64,000 nucleotides of DNA. Origin: Mermis nigrescens (lineage: Eukaryota; Nematoda; Enoplea; Mermithida; Mermithidae). Numbering within the stretch: the first letter of the stretch is position 1; every line of letters begins with the position of its first letter. The translations under genes were made by a program, and so were the position numbers. Below are positions 12,122 through 24,300 of this stretch, in pieces. The stretch spans positions 17,363,877 to 17,427,876 of the forward strand of contig JAVLUZ010000157.1 of the NCBI GenBank assembly GCA_036768485.1, read 5' to 3'. The notes beneath the pieces were generated by a model. The model had not been told where the DNA came from and did not search any database. It saw only the letters and a list, made by a program, of their open reading frames with translations.

Positions 12122-12610
12122 ATCATGGGCGGATTTAGGAGGGAGCGCCCCCTCAAAAAATATTTTTGGCGCATGGAAGAATGGATGTGTAATTCTTGAT
12201 CATTTTAGCTCGTTTTATCATGATTTTTCAAATTTTTCTAGCGCTTCGCGCCGGGGTTTTGCTCATTAACGGCATTTACGGACTCTCAAACGCTTTAAAA
12301 ACCCATTTCTCGTCAGAACAGCAGTTTTTGAGCGGAACGAACATTTTATACTCCTTGAAATCATTTCTTTAGTCTTTTTTACGGGGTTTTCTACCAATTT
12401 TTGCATTTAGTTTGCGAGTGTTATATAGAAAATTCTCGAAAATTTCAAAAATTTTCACCTTTTTTCTGCGGTAATTATTCTGCCTGCCAAAAAAATTGCA
12501 AAAAATCACGATTTTATGCATAATGGACGGATTTTTCGGTCAATTTCCAACACTATTTTGAAAATATGTGGTTATGCTCCTCACTGACCGAATATCCTCG
12601 TTCCGCCACT
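12122..12610 (+). repeat. Repeat C copy 3 (single)
   Basis: It begins atcatgggcggatttaggag and shares the ccctcaaaaaatattttt block and the gcgcttcgcgcc hairpin (near 12240) with the tandem pair at 4621-5838. It ends near ttccgccactgaccg; reversed, this gives cagtggcggaa, similar to the start, supporting short inverted ends. The interior is more diverged than the pair, so this is probably a different subfamily. Confidence 0.65.
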
Positions 12611-12888
12611 GACCGAAATTGCCTTTGAATTCGATTAGACGAATATTAAATGTTTCGTTTTTATTGTACAGAGAGCATTTTTTATATACATAAATACCAC
12701 TATAAACGCTAACAAAAAGTAATCAGATTTCAGTCACATTTTGGAGAGTTCTATATCTGCAATATATTTTCTTAATTTTACTAGCATTTTACACTTTAAC
12801 ATTTGGAAGCTTAAAAATCGGTAAGCGTACTTTGCTATCCTCCGAATCGTAATTTATTATAATGTTCCGTTTTTTTTTGATAGCTGAC

Positions 12889-13118
12889 CATAAGTGGACA
12901 GCATCAAAGTTCTGGGGGTGCAAGATTTTTTCAAAGGTCAAAAATGGCCTTAAAAATGGTGATATGGCAAAAACATTATTTTTCGACGTTTCTTATCGAG
13001 CAGTATCCATTGGCATCAAAAAATTGCGTAAAAACAAAAAATTTCAAAAATCGAATTCTGGGGGTATAGTTTGGTTTCTGGGCGGTGCTCACCCCCAAAA
13101 CCACCATGCCCAGGTATG
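12889..13118 (+). mobile_element. hAT-type MITE B2
   Basis: Ends cataagtggacagc and (reverse complement) catacctgggcatgg. The flanking 8-mers are tagctgac (12881-12888) and cagctgac (13119-13126), matching at 7 of 8 bases, as expected for an older insertion. The interior carries the B blocks ggccttaaaaatgg and ggcatcaaaaaattgc. The 87-codon frame across it is non-coding repeat. Confidence 0.85.
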
Positions 13119-13126
13119 CAGCTGAC

Positions 13127-14431
13127 TCTGTACTATTTAGCAGAATTTCTCTTTCGTCATAGGTCGTGTCTGACTCACAGGACCGCTTAGATTTTTAAAG
13201 TTCTATGATCCTTGAGCAATTTTCTAATACGATCGTAGTCGTAAATTAATGAGAACAAATTATGTAATGATTAACTTATTCGCTAGATCCAGTTTTACTT
13301 CTTATAAATTACAACATCGCGTTAGGGAATTTCGTGCTTGAATTTCGATTTTAATAAGACGTAATTTTGCAGTCGTTTCGTTTGCCGAGTTGATTTTTTA
13401 CACACCATTGCTTCCTGATTAGTTTGATTGCGCAGGATCTATAGTATGCACTGGAACGATTTGCAGACCTTGTTCTGCGAAACATTCTGCAAGAGTCAGA
13501 TTTAGATTTATCGAATTTATATAATTATTTATTTTGTTATATTTTTTAAAATTTATTAATAATCTTATGTTTTAGATATTTAGATAAAATATACAATCTA
13601 GAATTATATTTAAATCAAATTAATCGAATTCAAAGCTATTCTGTTTCATTTTCGATGAAGCCATATAGATGACTAGTGAATAACGGGTTAACGTTGTGTC
13701 TGCTATCCTGCTTATCTTGCAGATAACAAAGTTGTGATAAAGAACAATAGTTTGTAAATGTACTTTCGACTTTAAAGTTACTGTCTCTGATTTTCTTGGC
13801 CTATGATGAACGTCGCGTCGTGGTGGTTAGTAAAACGTCGAATATTCAAAAATTGAGTGGATTTAAATCATCTGTTATATCTTGCGAAATTTTTACTACC
13901 AGCGTTTAGGACTATATTACAACAGGATTTAAATGATGCATTATATTTGAAAAAACATAAATTAAGAAAAGTTCTTTTCATCTTTAGTGTGTTAGTCTTA
14001 CGTGTTATACGATAGCTGAATATAACTTTCTTCTAAGATACCTATATTATTATACCTATCTTTGACCGTTTATTTATTATTGTATGCTAATATAGTACGT
14101 TTTGTTGTCCGTTGAGTCGATTCACCTACCGAAAAATTTCAATTACCGGCGAAACCGGGTAATGTGCGTATAAGATTTTTTGTCGCGTGACTTGTAGATT
14201 CGCAGCAATTCGATGAATTCTTCAAAAAAGATAATGGCTCAAATCATATCGATCCGGCTGATTTTCGTTTTTAAGAAAGTAATCGGATGATTTCGAATTA
14301 TTTTTTGTTCAGTCGTAAAGCACGCATTAATTTAAAAATAAAAATTCGTGAAAATGACGAAAATGTATCATTTTTGACATTCTTGTCATGATATCTTCCG
14401 ATTTTTATTCATAAATTATATTCCATTTGAT
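13127..14431. other. AT-rich stretch, nothing recognised
   Basis: No family member, gene or structured array was recognised. Confidence 0.5.
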
Positions 14432-14439
14432 CCTACGTG

Positions 14440-14594
14440 CAGGCACGTAGCTATGAAGAAATGGAGGGTAGGTCCTAGCCACCAAAATTAAAAAAAAATC
14501 GGACTTTTTAAACATTAGTTTGTGCTATTTTTGGCCTTTTTGGGCTTAGTCCCCCCAAAATTGGTGTTGGTCCCTCCAAAATAGGACGTGCCTG
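14440..14594 (+). mobile_element. Small hAT-type MITE D2
   Basis: A 155 bp element. The left end caggcacgtagc and the reverse-complemented right end caggcacgtcct are inverted repeats beginning CAGG, typical of hAT elements. The flanks cctacgtg (14432-14439) and cctacgta (14595-14602) match at 7 of 8 bases. The interior contains gcttagtccccccaaaattg and the ttggtccctcc block, shared in inverted form with D1. Confidence 0.85.
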
Positions 14595-14602
14595 CCTACG
14601 TA

Positions 14603-17085
14603 TACTCCTTTACTGAGCGAGATATATCTTTCTATATAAATTTTAATAATAAATCAGAATGCACCGCGACGTCTGTTTTTAGAAGGTCGATTTGTCTATT
14701 ACATTTGAAAATGCTTTATTGAATAAGCGTAAGATGTTATATTTGTAGAAGCAGCCCACGCTAGTTCTTCCGGATCACGCTTTCATCGCATTACAAGATT
14801 GAAACATTAGGCTAATATGAAATCAAAAATAATGATTTAGTTAATGTGTACTAAGAATTCAGCCGGATATTCGTACATTAATCTGTCTTTTCGCACAATC
14901 CCACAGCCTACGCCTTACGTCATTTATATCATTTATTCATTATCAAGCACATTTGAGAAAAAACATTCATTCTCCCGACCAAATTAATACGCCTATTAAT
15001 TAATGTACCAAATTCGAGAAAGGTTGCATTGTTGCCCTGAATAGGCTTTAAACCAGAAAATCATTTGCTGCCTGTCGCATTATATTATCATAGAAAATTA
15101 GCCTTGCTCGATCACGAAATGCAATAAAATTCTTCAGATTGTGATTGTTTTATTATACAAACATTGCGATTAATTGTCTTTTGATAAGCTTTAGACCCTT
15201 GTTAAAAATGATTGCCGACACGCCTGCGTTGGAGGGGGAGTTAGGGCTTTTTATCCTTTCTTAGAATGACTATTGACCCCGCAGGATAGCTTATCCCCCA
15301 GAATTGTCGATTGTTCGAAAAATCGTAAAAAGTGCGCTTCAAAGTGTTTTAACTAGCTTTTGGCTGTAAAATGTAAAATTTTTGCCGCGTCACGCCACAT
15401 TCTCTTTTTTTGATCAAAATTTGTCCGATATAATAAATTTTTTTTCATTTTTTCAAAACTTGTCTATGTCTTTATATCTTTTAGAAAGAAGAAGCATTGT
15501 CTGACACGTATTTTCGTTTCTCGTCGTTTTTTGCTAGAAGCAATCTTTAAACATTTTTCGTAGCTGATCCCAAAAATTTTCAAGTTGTGCAGGTTTGGTT
15601 GCTGATCTCGCAAAATACTACTGGCTGAATCTTCCTGCTTAGGTTTAATTCTAAAAAATCTGTAAGAGTTTGCTAAATCATGTGTTTTCTTTTGCTATGA
15701 AAGTGTCACTTTTTCGAAAAATAATTCACGAACCATCTGTTCGCTCAATGCCACTGGATTCTTTAAGTTTTTTAATATTATATTTCTATATTTTCATGAA
15801 TATTGAAGCGTAGTATTTCACGCATGATCGGCGTTTAAGCTCTAAAAGTTATGAAAAATCTTATTACGCCTACCTTATCTTAAAAACCGTGAATCACCTA
15901 AAAGCCTTCAAGCTAGATTGTGCTGAAGAAAGAAATATACATCTTACATTAACGAAAAGTTTGATTTTATTTAATTCTACTTTTGGCGTCAATTTGTCTC
16001 TGTATATTAGTTACAGAATTTTCGAAAATTTAAACAACATGTGGATTAAGAAGTGGTAATCGTAAAGTCCTTGCATTTTCTTATTCAGCAGAAAAAAGTA
16101 AGCTGCAGAAGATTGTCAGATCAAAGTTTTTGCCGTAAATTTTTTCTTCCCTCATATATTAAAATGTGCATAAAAAGCGAATTTGCTAATTTACTCTAAA
16201 CATATTGATCACAGGATAAGTCGGCTTTCAGAAAAGCTACGGTAAATAATTTTGCTTGATTTTTCACCTCAATCTTACACAGCAAAGCTAGTGCATTGAG
16301 AACATTTTTTCAAGTTTGACAAACAATTTTAATTTATCAAAGTGAAACCCGAGTGGTCCATTCTTCTCCTTATTAGGAATTTTTGTTTAAAAAATGCAAT
16401 GCTTCAGTCGAATATGGTTCAAATCTTAGTTTTCTTTTTATTTTCGTCTGCTTCTTTTTCCGCTTTATTTCTTGTTGCACCATTGTTATAATCGCTTAAT
16501 TCTTTCGACATCACAAAGCTGACCTTGGAAAATTACTGTTCTACGCTGAACTCCTCAGATTTAAATCTTGATTATACTGCATTGCGAACCGGCTGAGTGA
16601 AAATACGTTTTTATAGCTTTATATTGATAAAAACAACCGAATTTGCGTGAAACATATTCATAAATTTTTCAACATTTTCGTTAAACCGCATCAACGTCTT
16701 CTTAGACATCGTTAAACAATTAATGAGCTCTCTAATGACTTATTGTCAGACCGCAGTGTACTGCTTCAATTCCGCTTTGGATTATAATGCTTTTCTGATT
16801 CGTAGGGAATTCAGGCCATTTAGATCTGGCCAATGAAGGTCGTTCGACTAAAACGCTCAAGGGCTCTTATTTCACCATTTGCTTTTTGGCAGCTGTATGT
16901 GTTTTTAAGTGTTTTTCTAGCCCGACGCTTTCCTCGGCCGCGCCCAATAGTAATTACTCGTTCATTTTGGCTGAATCATTCAAATAAACCATTTGGCAAA
17001 ACGTACCGCCAGCAGCTATTTCAATCGGTGGATTCGATGTCCCAATTTTGCCAATTGCAAGGCGCACAGACTCTATTCGCATAAA
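14603..17085. other. AT-rich stretch, no supported gene
   Basis: Mostly featureless. A GC-richer patch at about 16830-17085 has an 83-codon forward frame and a short reverse frame ending near 16958, but neither shows a recognisable domain or splice context. Another slightly GC-rich patch at 15215-15300 looks like a repeat remnant. Confidence 0.45.
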
Positions 17086-17245
17086 TTGATTAATTAATTA
17101 ATTAATTAATCGATCAATATACAAGTAAATAAATTAATAAAGAAATAAATAAGTAAACAGGTAAATAAACAAATGAATGAAAAATAATTGAGTAAATTAA
17201 TAAAAACAAATAAATGAATCAAAAACAAATAAATAACAAATCAAA
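17086..17245. repeat. Simple repeat (TTAA)n / (AAAT)n tract
   Basis: A perfect ttaattaattaattaat run at 17088-17108 is followed by an impure aaat/aaac/aatg tract up to the start of arm A copy 3. It is another case of simple sequence lying directly against the outer end of an arm. Confidence 0.8.
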
Positions 17246-19720
17246 GGTAGCGCCTTAGCGCGTACCTATAATATACTTGGGTACCCCTAACTTATGTATA
17301 TCCCATCCCTACAGTTATAACGGGATACATCTGGGAGGTGCGCTTTTGTTAAAAGATGAGATAATTGAAAAAAGATTATTACGGTCAATTTTTTCAGTTT
17401 ACACTTAATATTGAGTTTGTGATGAGCGTGTAAAGTTTTGGCGTGACGTTATAACATATCGCGAATTTTAGTAGTTTTTCCACGGCTTGTGAATAACTCG
17501 GTATTAAGGCCATTAGGAATTTAAGGGTTTTGAATTGTAGAAGAAGGAATGCTCAAGATACCACTTTTTTGTTTTGTGAATTTCGCTTTAGTTCTCGAAT
17601 GGGGTGATAAACAAAAAAAATGCCGGTGTAATGTCGGATTCAGGTCGAGTTTTCGACTTGTTTATACTACGCTTATAGGTCTAGACGATGAACTCACTCG
17701 TGATCGTATAAACTCAACACGGAGTTAGTTCTAGCAGCTTAAAGTGTACACTCCGGTGGTGGACGAAAAAAACACGTTTTTACCTTTTTTTAATTTGTCA
17801 ACCGCTCCGTTTATAAATCAGGCCATTGCGTAACGTTATAAAAATAAAGTATGTCTCAGGGATTACATATCCCACTTGGATGCGCTGCTATAAATTCAAT
17901 GCAGATTTAATTTTAATAATTAGAAAGTTTTAACTTTGGTGTGAAAACACCTTTTTGACCGTTTTTTGTCTATCAATCGCTTCGGTTTTGAACTGAATAG
18001 TGCGAGCTACTCTAAAACTAAGGTACATGTCAATCATTACACATCGCACTTGGTTGCGTTTCTTTGCACTCAACACTAAGTTATTTTTCAAGGTGCAAAA
18101 ATCTTTTTTTAGGATCAAAAACCCGTTTTTGGCAGGTTTGTGGCTTTCATCTTATTCCGATATGAGTTGAGACATGATCACACATGGGCGTGGGGAGGGG
18201 GAGAGGGTTTGGGAGGTATGCACCCCCAGAAATTGAAATACCCCTCCCCAGAAATCAAAATACCCCCAGAATTCAAATTTTGGAATTTTTTAGCTTTTTT
18301 AGCGATTTTTTGTTGCCTTTGGATAGTGCTCGATGAGAAACGTCGAAAAATGGTGTTTTTTCGCCATACGACTACTTTTAAGACCATTTTTTGACCTTTT
18401 AAAAATTTCTTCACCCCCCCCTAGAATTTCGTTGCTGCCCACCTATGGACATGATACTAATTATGGAAGATGTACTCAACATCTGGGACCATGCATGCAC
18501 GTGAGAGCATTCAATTCCGCCAAATATTGAGTCATTGTAGAGGTATAAAGCTTTAGCTGAAAATTCGTTTCACTTCCAAACCATTGCGAAACGAAAATCT
18601 TTTTAAAACTGTTCTCCGTAACGTCGGGGTTACGAAATTGACTGTTATGTTTTTCTACTTCAATTAGGTATGCAAATTTTACACTAATCAGTTATTGTAG
18701 AGGTGAAAAGCTTATACTAAAAATTTATTTCACGTCCAGAGAGTTTTAAAACATGAATTTATTTTCAAAATTTTTACCGTTATGTCAGGATTATGCATCT
18801 CACTATATTTACTTCGCATTTTGCAGTGGTTTAAAGTTTACACTAAAAATTTCTTTTACTTCCAGATCGTTGCGAAAATTTAATTTTCTCGAAATGTTCA
18901 CTGTAACGTCAAGATTACGAATCTGCCTGTTAGTTTCTCCTACACACATCAGGTGTAAAAATCGTACAATATTCACTTATTGTAGAGGTGTAGAGTTTAT
19001 ACTAAGAATTTATTATCACGTCCATATCGTTTTAAAATGCAAATTTTTTACCAAAATGTGCTCCGTAATGTCAGGATTATGAATCTGACTATGTTTACTT
19101 TGCATTTTGTAGTTGTGTTACGTTTACACTAAAAGTGAATTATAGTTCCATAGCTTTTAGAAAGCGTTATTTTTTTAAATTTTCTATGTAACATCGGAAT
19201 TACGAATCTGACTGTTAGTGTATATTACACCCGATAGGTTGTATAAGGCATACACTATTTATTTATTGTTGATGTATAAAGTTTACACTACAAATTTATT
19301 TTTCTTCCAGTGCTTTGCAAAATGCGATTTTTCTAAATATGTATCATAAGGTCAGGATTCCGTATTTTACTGTATGTTACCTTTAAAAAAAGTAGTTGTG
19401 TGAACTTTACACTGAAAATTAAGTTTAGTTTCAGAGCTTTGCAAAAGTGTTACTCTTTTCAATAATCTTCCATGTAATGTCAGGATTGCGAATGTGAGTG
19501 TAAAGTTTTCTTTACATACAGTAGTTGCGTGAAGTTTTAACAGAAAAAATTTGATCTGTTTAAATCAGGTAAGTTTGTCTTCTTTAAAAAAGATTATGCT
19601 AATATTCTGAACAATCTTGTTTGCCGCGTTCTCGTACTTCTAGCATTATTTTTGCATGTTACCGTATGTGTTTATTTATTAATTGATTTACTCAAATCTT
19701 GCTAATTGAAAGTAGGGTGT
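17246..19720 (+). mobile_element. Arm A copy 3, the clearest internal subrepeat array
   Basis: It begins aaggtagcgccttagcgcgtacct, then ataatatacttgggtaccc and the acagttataacgggatacatc block. MITE B3 is inserted at 18179-18447. From 18540 to 19560 the subrepeat anchor (gtaacgtcaggattacgaat-like) occurs at 18618, 18779, 18903, 19065, 19188, 19346 and 19474. The spacings alternate at about 160 and 124 bp, a ~285 bp dimeric period. The inner end (atgttaccgtatgtgtttat) abuts core F at 19721. The 109-codon frame at 18753-19082 is a product of the array. Confidence 0.85.
18179..18447 (-). mobile_element. hAT-type MITE B3 inside arm A copy 3
   Basis: Reverse orientation. The left end is cacacatgggcgtgg and the right end gctgcccacctatg. 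An exact 8 bp duplication, gacatgat, flanks it (18171-18178 and 18448-18455). The intact arm sequence gacatgatactaatta is visible in arm copy 5 near 40161, which lacks this insertion and so gives an empty-site comparison. Confidence 0.93.
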
Positions 19721-19808
19721 CAGCAAAGAAAAATGCTCCGATAGAACAAAAAACGGTGAATATACTTGGAATGGTTGCTTTATTAAGGATTTAAAGGATA
19801 CGACTAGT

Positions 19809-20807
19809 CACTGTTTTTTTAGCGCAGCGCAAATGGAGCAGGGTCTGCGCTAAAGGAAAATTTTAAGTATTAGCGCGAGTGCGCAAATGAAAAATTTTGG
19901 ATTAGAAAAGATTTAGAATTTCTCTTCTGTGCTGTGCGTTTCAATCTCCTCTGGCAAATCAGTCTCTGTATTGAAAGCCAATGCCTCATCAGTTTCATCC
20001 TCTTCATCACTAACGCCTGTTACTGCTGATGATTTCTTGAAGAACGTGAATAAGGACGACTGGGACATTAATTAAGAATATTTCGCTGATAAAATAATTA
20101 TTAGGCAAATTTAATTATCATTTCTAATCAGTTTTGCATAAGTTTTGGCATAAATTTGAAGAGTCAACTTATTGTTGGATTTAGTTTCTAACATTTATGC
20201 CCAAACTTGTGCAAAACAGACTATTATAAGTCATAGCTCTCAGAGGATTATTAGCAAATTAAGCAATTTAAAGAAAGAAAAAATAAGCCATTTGACTCGA
20301 GTGTTTACAATACGTCAATGCCATGTTTCCATACAGCTGAAATTTGCTTAAATATACCATAAGGTTTCGAGATATTCGTTACATCACTAGTAGAAGTCAT
20401 ATAAAACACTAAGACATTTAGATTTCTGTTTTTCTATCCTCTAAATTTTGGAATTAGGCTGTTAATCAAAGAACGCCAGTTCTTATGGAATGAAAAAATT
20501 AATATCCATAGGTAAATATGCGCAAATCGTATGACATCTTTATTTCATTCAATAATAAGCATAGACATCCACTCACAATATTTTGTATTGCAACAATCAG
20601 GCAAACATAGAATAATCATGAGCGATTCACATAATAAGATTGGATGGCATAATCATATAAACAGGAACAACTTGTCAGTATTCAACTGCGTGTTGTTAAG
20701 CATCTATCAATCGTTTTTCAGTGCGCTAAGAAAAAGCTTCCTGCGCAAACGCTTATCAGCACCCATTAGCGGCTGCGCAAATGGGGGTGGCGCTAAAAAA
20801 ATCCCTG
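19809..20807. mobile_element. Non-autonomous hAT element H
   Basis: The left end is cactgtttttttagcgc and the reverse-complemented right end is cagggatttttttagcgcc: inverted repeats with the CAGGG-like start typical of hAT. The flanking 8-mers are cgactagt (19801-19808) and ggactagt (20808-20815), matching at 7 of 8 bases. Length is 999 bp, far short of an autonomous hAT element. A 51-codon reverse frame inside may be the remaining tip of its transposase gene. Subterminal gcgcaaatgg boxes occur at both ends. Confidence 0.88.
19913..20068 (-). pseudogene. Possible relic of a hAT transposase N-terminus (51 codons)
   Basis: Reading right to left from an ATG at 20066-20068, this frame encodes a short protein starting MSQSSLFTFFKKSS. 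An acidic stretch rich in D and E follows (about residues 20-30), and the frame ends at TAA (19913-19915). Its better codon quality relative to the surrounding AT-rich DNA and its position inside a hAT-type element suggest it is what is left of the transposase start after internal deletion. There is no BED zinc finger, catalytic residue or dimerisation domain. Short S/F-rich starts like this occur in some hAT/ZBED-type proteins, but I cannot confirm homology without a search. It could also be a chance frame. Confidence 0.4.
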
Positions 20808-21382
20808 GGACTAGTAGAAAGCTATAACGATGCCTACAGAAGTCAGAAAAAGCTGCTCAGCTTTGGCATCAAAGCATACGAAAACCGCAAAATATGCTGA
20901 AATATCGTCTTTTTCTAAGCAACGCGAATTTCGAAGCATATTCTGTGTCCTCTCAAAAATGTATCAACTTAAAATAACTTTCACTGATTGAAATAACTTA
21001 GTGTATAATTAAGTTGTTCGTATTTCATTCTATATGTCAAAGTGCAAGCAAAATTAACATTAAATTTACTATTTATTTTCAGCAGCCGTAAACCAATATT
21101 AGGCGCATATAACTTTGTTCATTTTACCAGTTAAAACGGCTTTTATTACATTTAATCCACATAAATTGACTAAAAATGTAAGTACCTTAGAGGTCTGATG
21201 CAGTTTTGCCGTACAGCCGCGAGAAAATTCATCAAAAATGCTTTATGCCAAAGCTGAGCATTTTTTCCCGACTTCTGTTGTCATCTGTAGCTTTTTCCTA
21301 GTCGCCTCCTTTTATATCCCTAGGAAAGCATATTTCGAAGTATATTCGTGATTTTTTCTTTCATCGGAGCATTTTCCGCTAG

Positions 21383-24300
21383 TACCATTATAAATATACA
21401 AATAATATATGCCGAAAAATAAAAAAGTAAAATTAGCCGAAAATTGTTAAAATACAAAAATTATTACAAAAAGGATTTTTTTCTGAAAACTCATATTCCA
21501 GCGGGGACGAGATAACGGTTGTTTTGTGGAAGCGTTCCCAACCTTCTCCAACCCATTATTCCAGCTATACATCTGAATTTGATTCGATGTTTTCGAAACC
21601 TCGAATCGATTCGATTTGATTTGATTAAATTGTGGTAAAAGTTTTATTGAAAAATTATCGATCGCGAATGTTTTATAGGATCACTACTTCTTGTGCACAG
21701 ACACAAACATCTCTGTCTCCGTTTTTGCATTTAATGTATTAACATTTTATTTATCCGACTAAAATGTTGATTTATGAAGCCATTAAGCATGTTGTGAAAA
21801 GTTGTGACGCCGGAAACCCAGTACGCAATTTATTTTAATGGATTCTCAAGCATAATTATAGTCAGTATTTTTTTACTACTGATAAACAATAAAATATTCT
21901 CTTTTTTATGCTAATGAATCAGCGCAAACCTCTTTCATGAAGTAAGCAAGACGATGCGCTTATATTGCATATTTATCTATAGTGTCTGTATTCTTTCACT
22001 TGTTTCAAACCATAAATGCATGACGCGTCTAAGCTTGATGGGGACAACCGGTCCGGTAGGGTCAGTTATTGAGCTTTTCTGGGCTTACCTGATCTCAAAA
22101 ATTGAAATAATCTTAAAACTACGTCTTCTTACGGTTTCCGGATAATTTAAAAATAATTTCGACTTTTATCCGTTTTAGCCTGTATTTTGTTGAGTAAATT
22201 TCATTTTTCTTTACTTGGGTCTGAATTTTAAATCTATCACGTGCATTTCTGGTTCAGACATGCAGAGCTTTAGGCACTGTTATGCACGCTGAGAGACCAT
22301 AAAATGAAAACTTGATATTACTTTCATACTTTTTAATGATTTTTCTCCGGATTTTTTCCGCAGAGAAATATTTTTTACGAGTACTTTGCAATATGATTCA
22401 TTCATAAAATAAAAGGATCATTATTGATTTTTAAATTACTTGTACATCGTAATCTCTACGGTTTGAACTTTGACTCAAATAATCATTTTTGTCTCTCGAA
22501 TCATCCTCGTCTTTCTTCCATGTATTTTATTTTCATTTTACAGCTTATTTCTTTATTTGGCGAGTTTTGATCTTTTACGCGAATATTACGAGTACATAAA
22601 GAGTATGTTGAAAAGTGATAAACTAAGGTAATATTAAAATTTTAAAAATATTTCTTTCTTAAAATGCTTAATTGTTTAAAATTTGATAGTAGATAATTCG
22701 AATTTTTCGATTGCGTTTAAGTTTAAAATAACGTGCTCTAACTGAAGCTTGATGCAAAATTTCTGAATGTTCTTCAAGTTTCTGGGAAAACTTGAACAAT
22801 TACAAAGTTTTATAAAATAAGATTCTTTTGTATGATTACATAAGCAGAGGCACTAATTCTGCCTTTTGCATTAAAACCGACCTAATTAGGTCTGAAGATC
22901 ATCTTAATCTTGATTTAGAGATAATTAGATCGCAATTTAATTTTTTTAGGTAATATCTCTCGTTTAGCCTGCGCTAAATTCACGGTAACACAAATAAGCA
23001 TGAGTTTCTTCAATTTCTGAATGGTTTTCAGCCATTTTCCACGAAATGTCTCATTGAAACGGCTTTCATTACTATGTTTATTTTAGCATTGCAGTTATCT
23101 TTTTGCTTTGCAATCGAGCGTTTTAATTTGGCTGGTTTAGCGATTTTTGTGCATCCACAATTTTATGTTTCGTGAAAACAGTGTATTTGTATTATACCAT
23201 AATGCATTATATAAACTTTCGAACTACATTTCGTATTTATTTGACTTAAACTCTTCAGCTAAGTGGCATATAATATCGAAATTAAAAAACACGCCCTTTT
23301 TAACACAAACTGAACAATTTGGTAAATGTACGCTCGTAACATTCGATCCATTAATTCTTATGAGAAAAGTAAAAATAATCTTCATTCATTGGGCTTTCAG
23401 AAAAGGTAATGCAAATGAGATTATATTATGCATTTACAGTATAACAGCAAGCTGAAGCAATACACTTCCTCCACCATTGGATAATGCAGTTCAGAGCAAT
23501 GGCTATTTTTAAGATTAACACAAGAACCTCTTGATTAATCTTGATAAAATAAAGTTACGGGTAGATAATTTATAAATGAAACTGTTTGACCAAAAAAAGA
23601 AGTTTTTCTACCATATGTCTGTTCTATGTTATGCTCTTATAATCTCTGTAACTTTGCATGGTCACTACAGTATACGGGTTTAGTACTATATTTTGCATAA
23701 TGGGAAAATAGTTAGATATTTTTTTGCTTCAAGTTTGACCTTCTTTTGTTTTTCTATCTTTCTTAATAGTTCGTCCTGCAATTTCAATTTAATTCTTTTG
23801 CAATATAGCTGCCCTAGGCATGCATTTTACCGCACTATGTTTCATATTTTGAATCAATTAAGCACATTTTAGAATGTCCAAAAAACTCTCTAGAATGATA
23901 ATCCATTTTCCTTGTTTAGTAAAAAGAATTTAAGATTTTCAATATGGACGCCAGGAAGGATGTCATACTGTAACTTTTGATGTTTATAGTTATTATTTTG
24001 AGTGTATGTCATACTCCACTTTTCCAGGGAAAAACCAGTCATTTACTGTCCTTATAATGGGATATCTCGTGTTATAAATCCTTCTAGTCCTTTTTAAATA
24101 GTTCAAAAACTGACGGAATTATTGATTGTGTGGTAAAAACGGCGTGAAAAAAGTTTCTTCTGAAGAAAACAGACATTTTCTGCCAAAATTGATTTAATAT
24201 TTTCGCAAGGAACGCTTAGAGTTGTTGGAGTTTGAGGATAGTCGGGTTGAAACTACGTATTTTCATTTTAAGAGTTCCGTAATTATTCAATTTCTATTGT

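Larger units (their letters stand above)
19721..21382 (+). mobile_element. Core F copy 3 (carries hAT element H)
   Basis: The left terminal inverted repeat cagcaaagaaaaatgctccg starts at 19721 and the right repeat ends ...ggagcattttccgctag at 21382. H (19809-20807) splits the left repeat at ggactagt. The interior after H differs from copies 2, 4, 5 and 7: it has attaagttgttcgtatttca and tgtcaaagtgcaagca, shared only with F copy 6. There are therefore two F interior subfamilies with common ends. Confidence 0.85.

Noticed and set aside
16833..17084. 83-codon frame in a GC-richer patch, and a 42-codon reverse frame starting MRIESVRLAIGKIG
   Set aside because: No recognisable domain, no convincing splice sites, and too short; possibly an exon relic but not supportable.
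18753..19082. 109-codon frame
   Set aside because: It spans arm A subrepeats, has no start context, and homologous positions in other arms carry stops.
23147..23455. 102-codon AT-rich frame
   Set aside because: Composition follows the background AT bias and no motif or splice context supports it.
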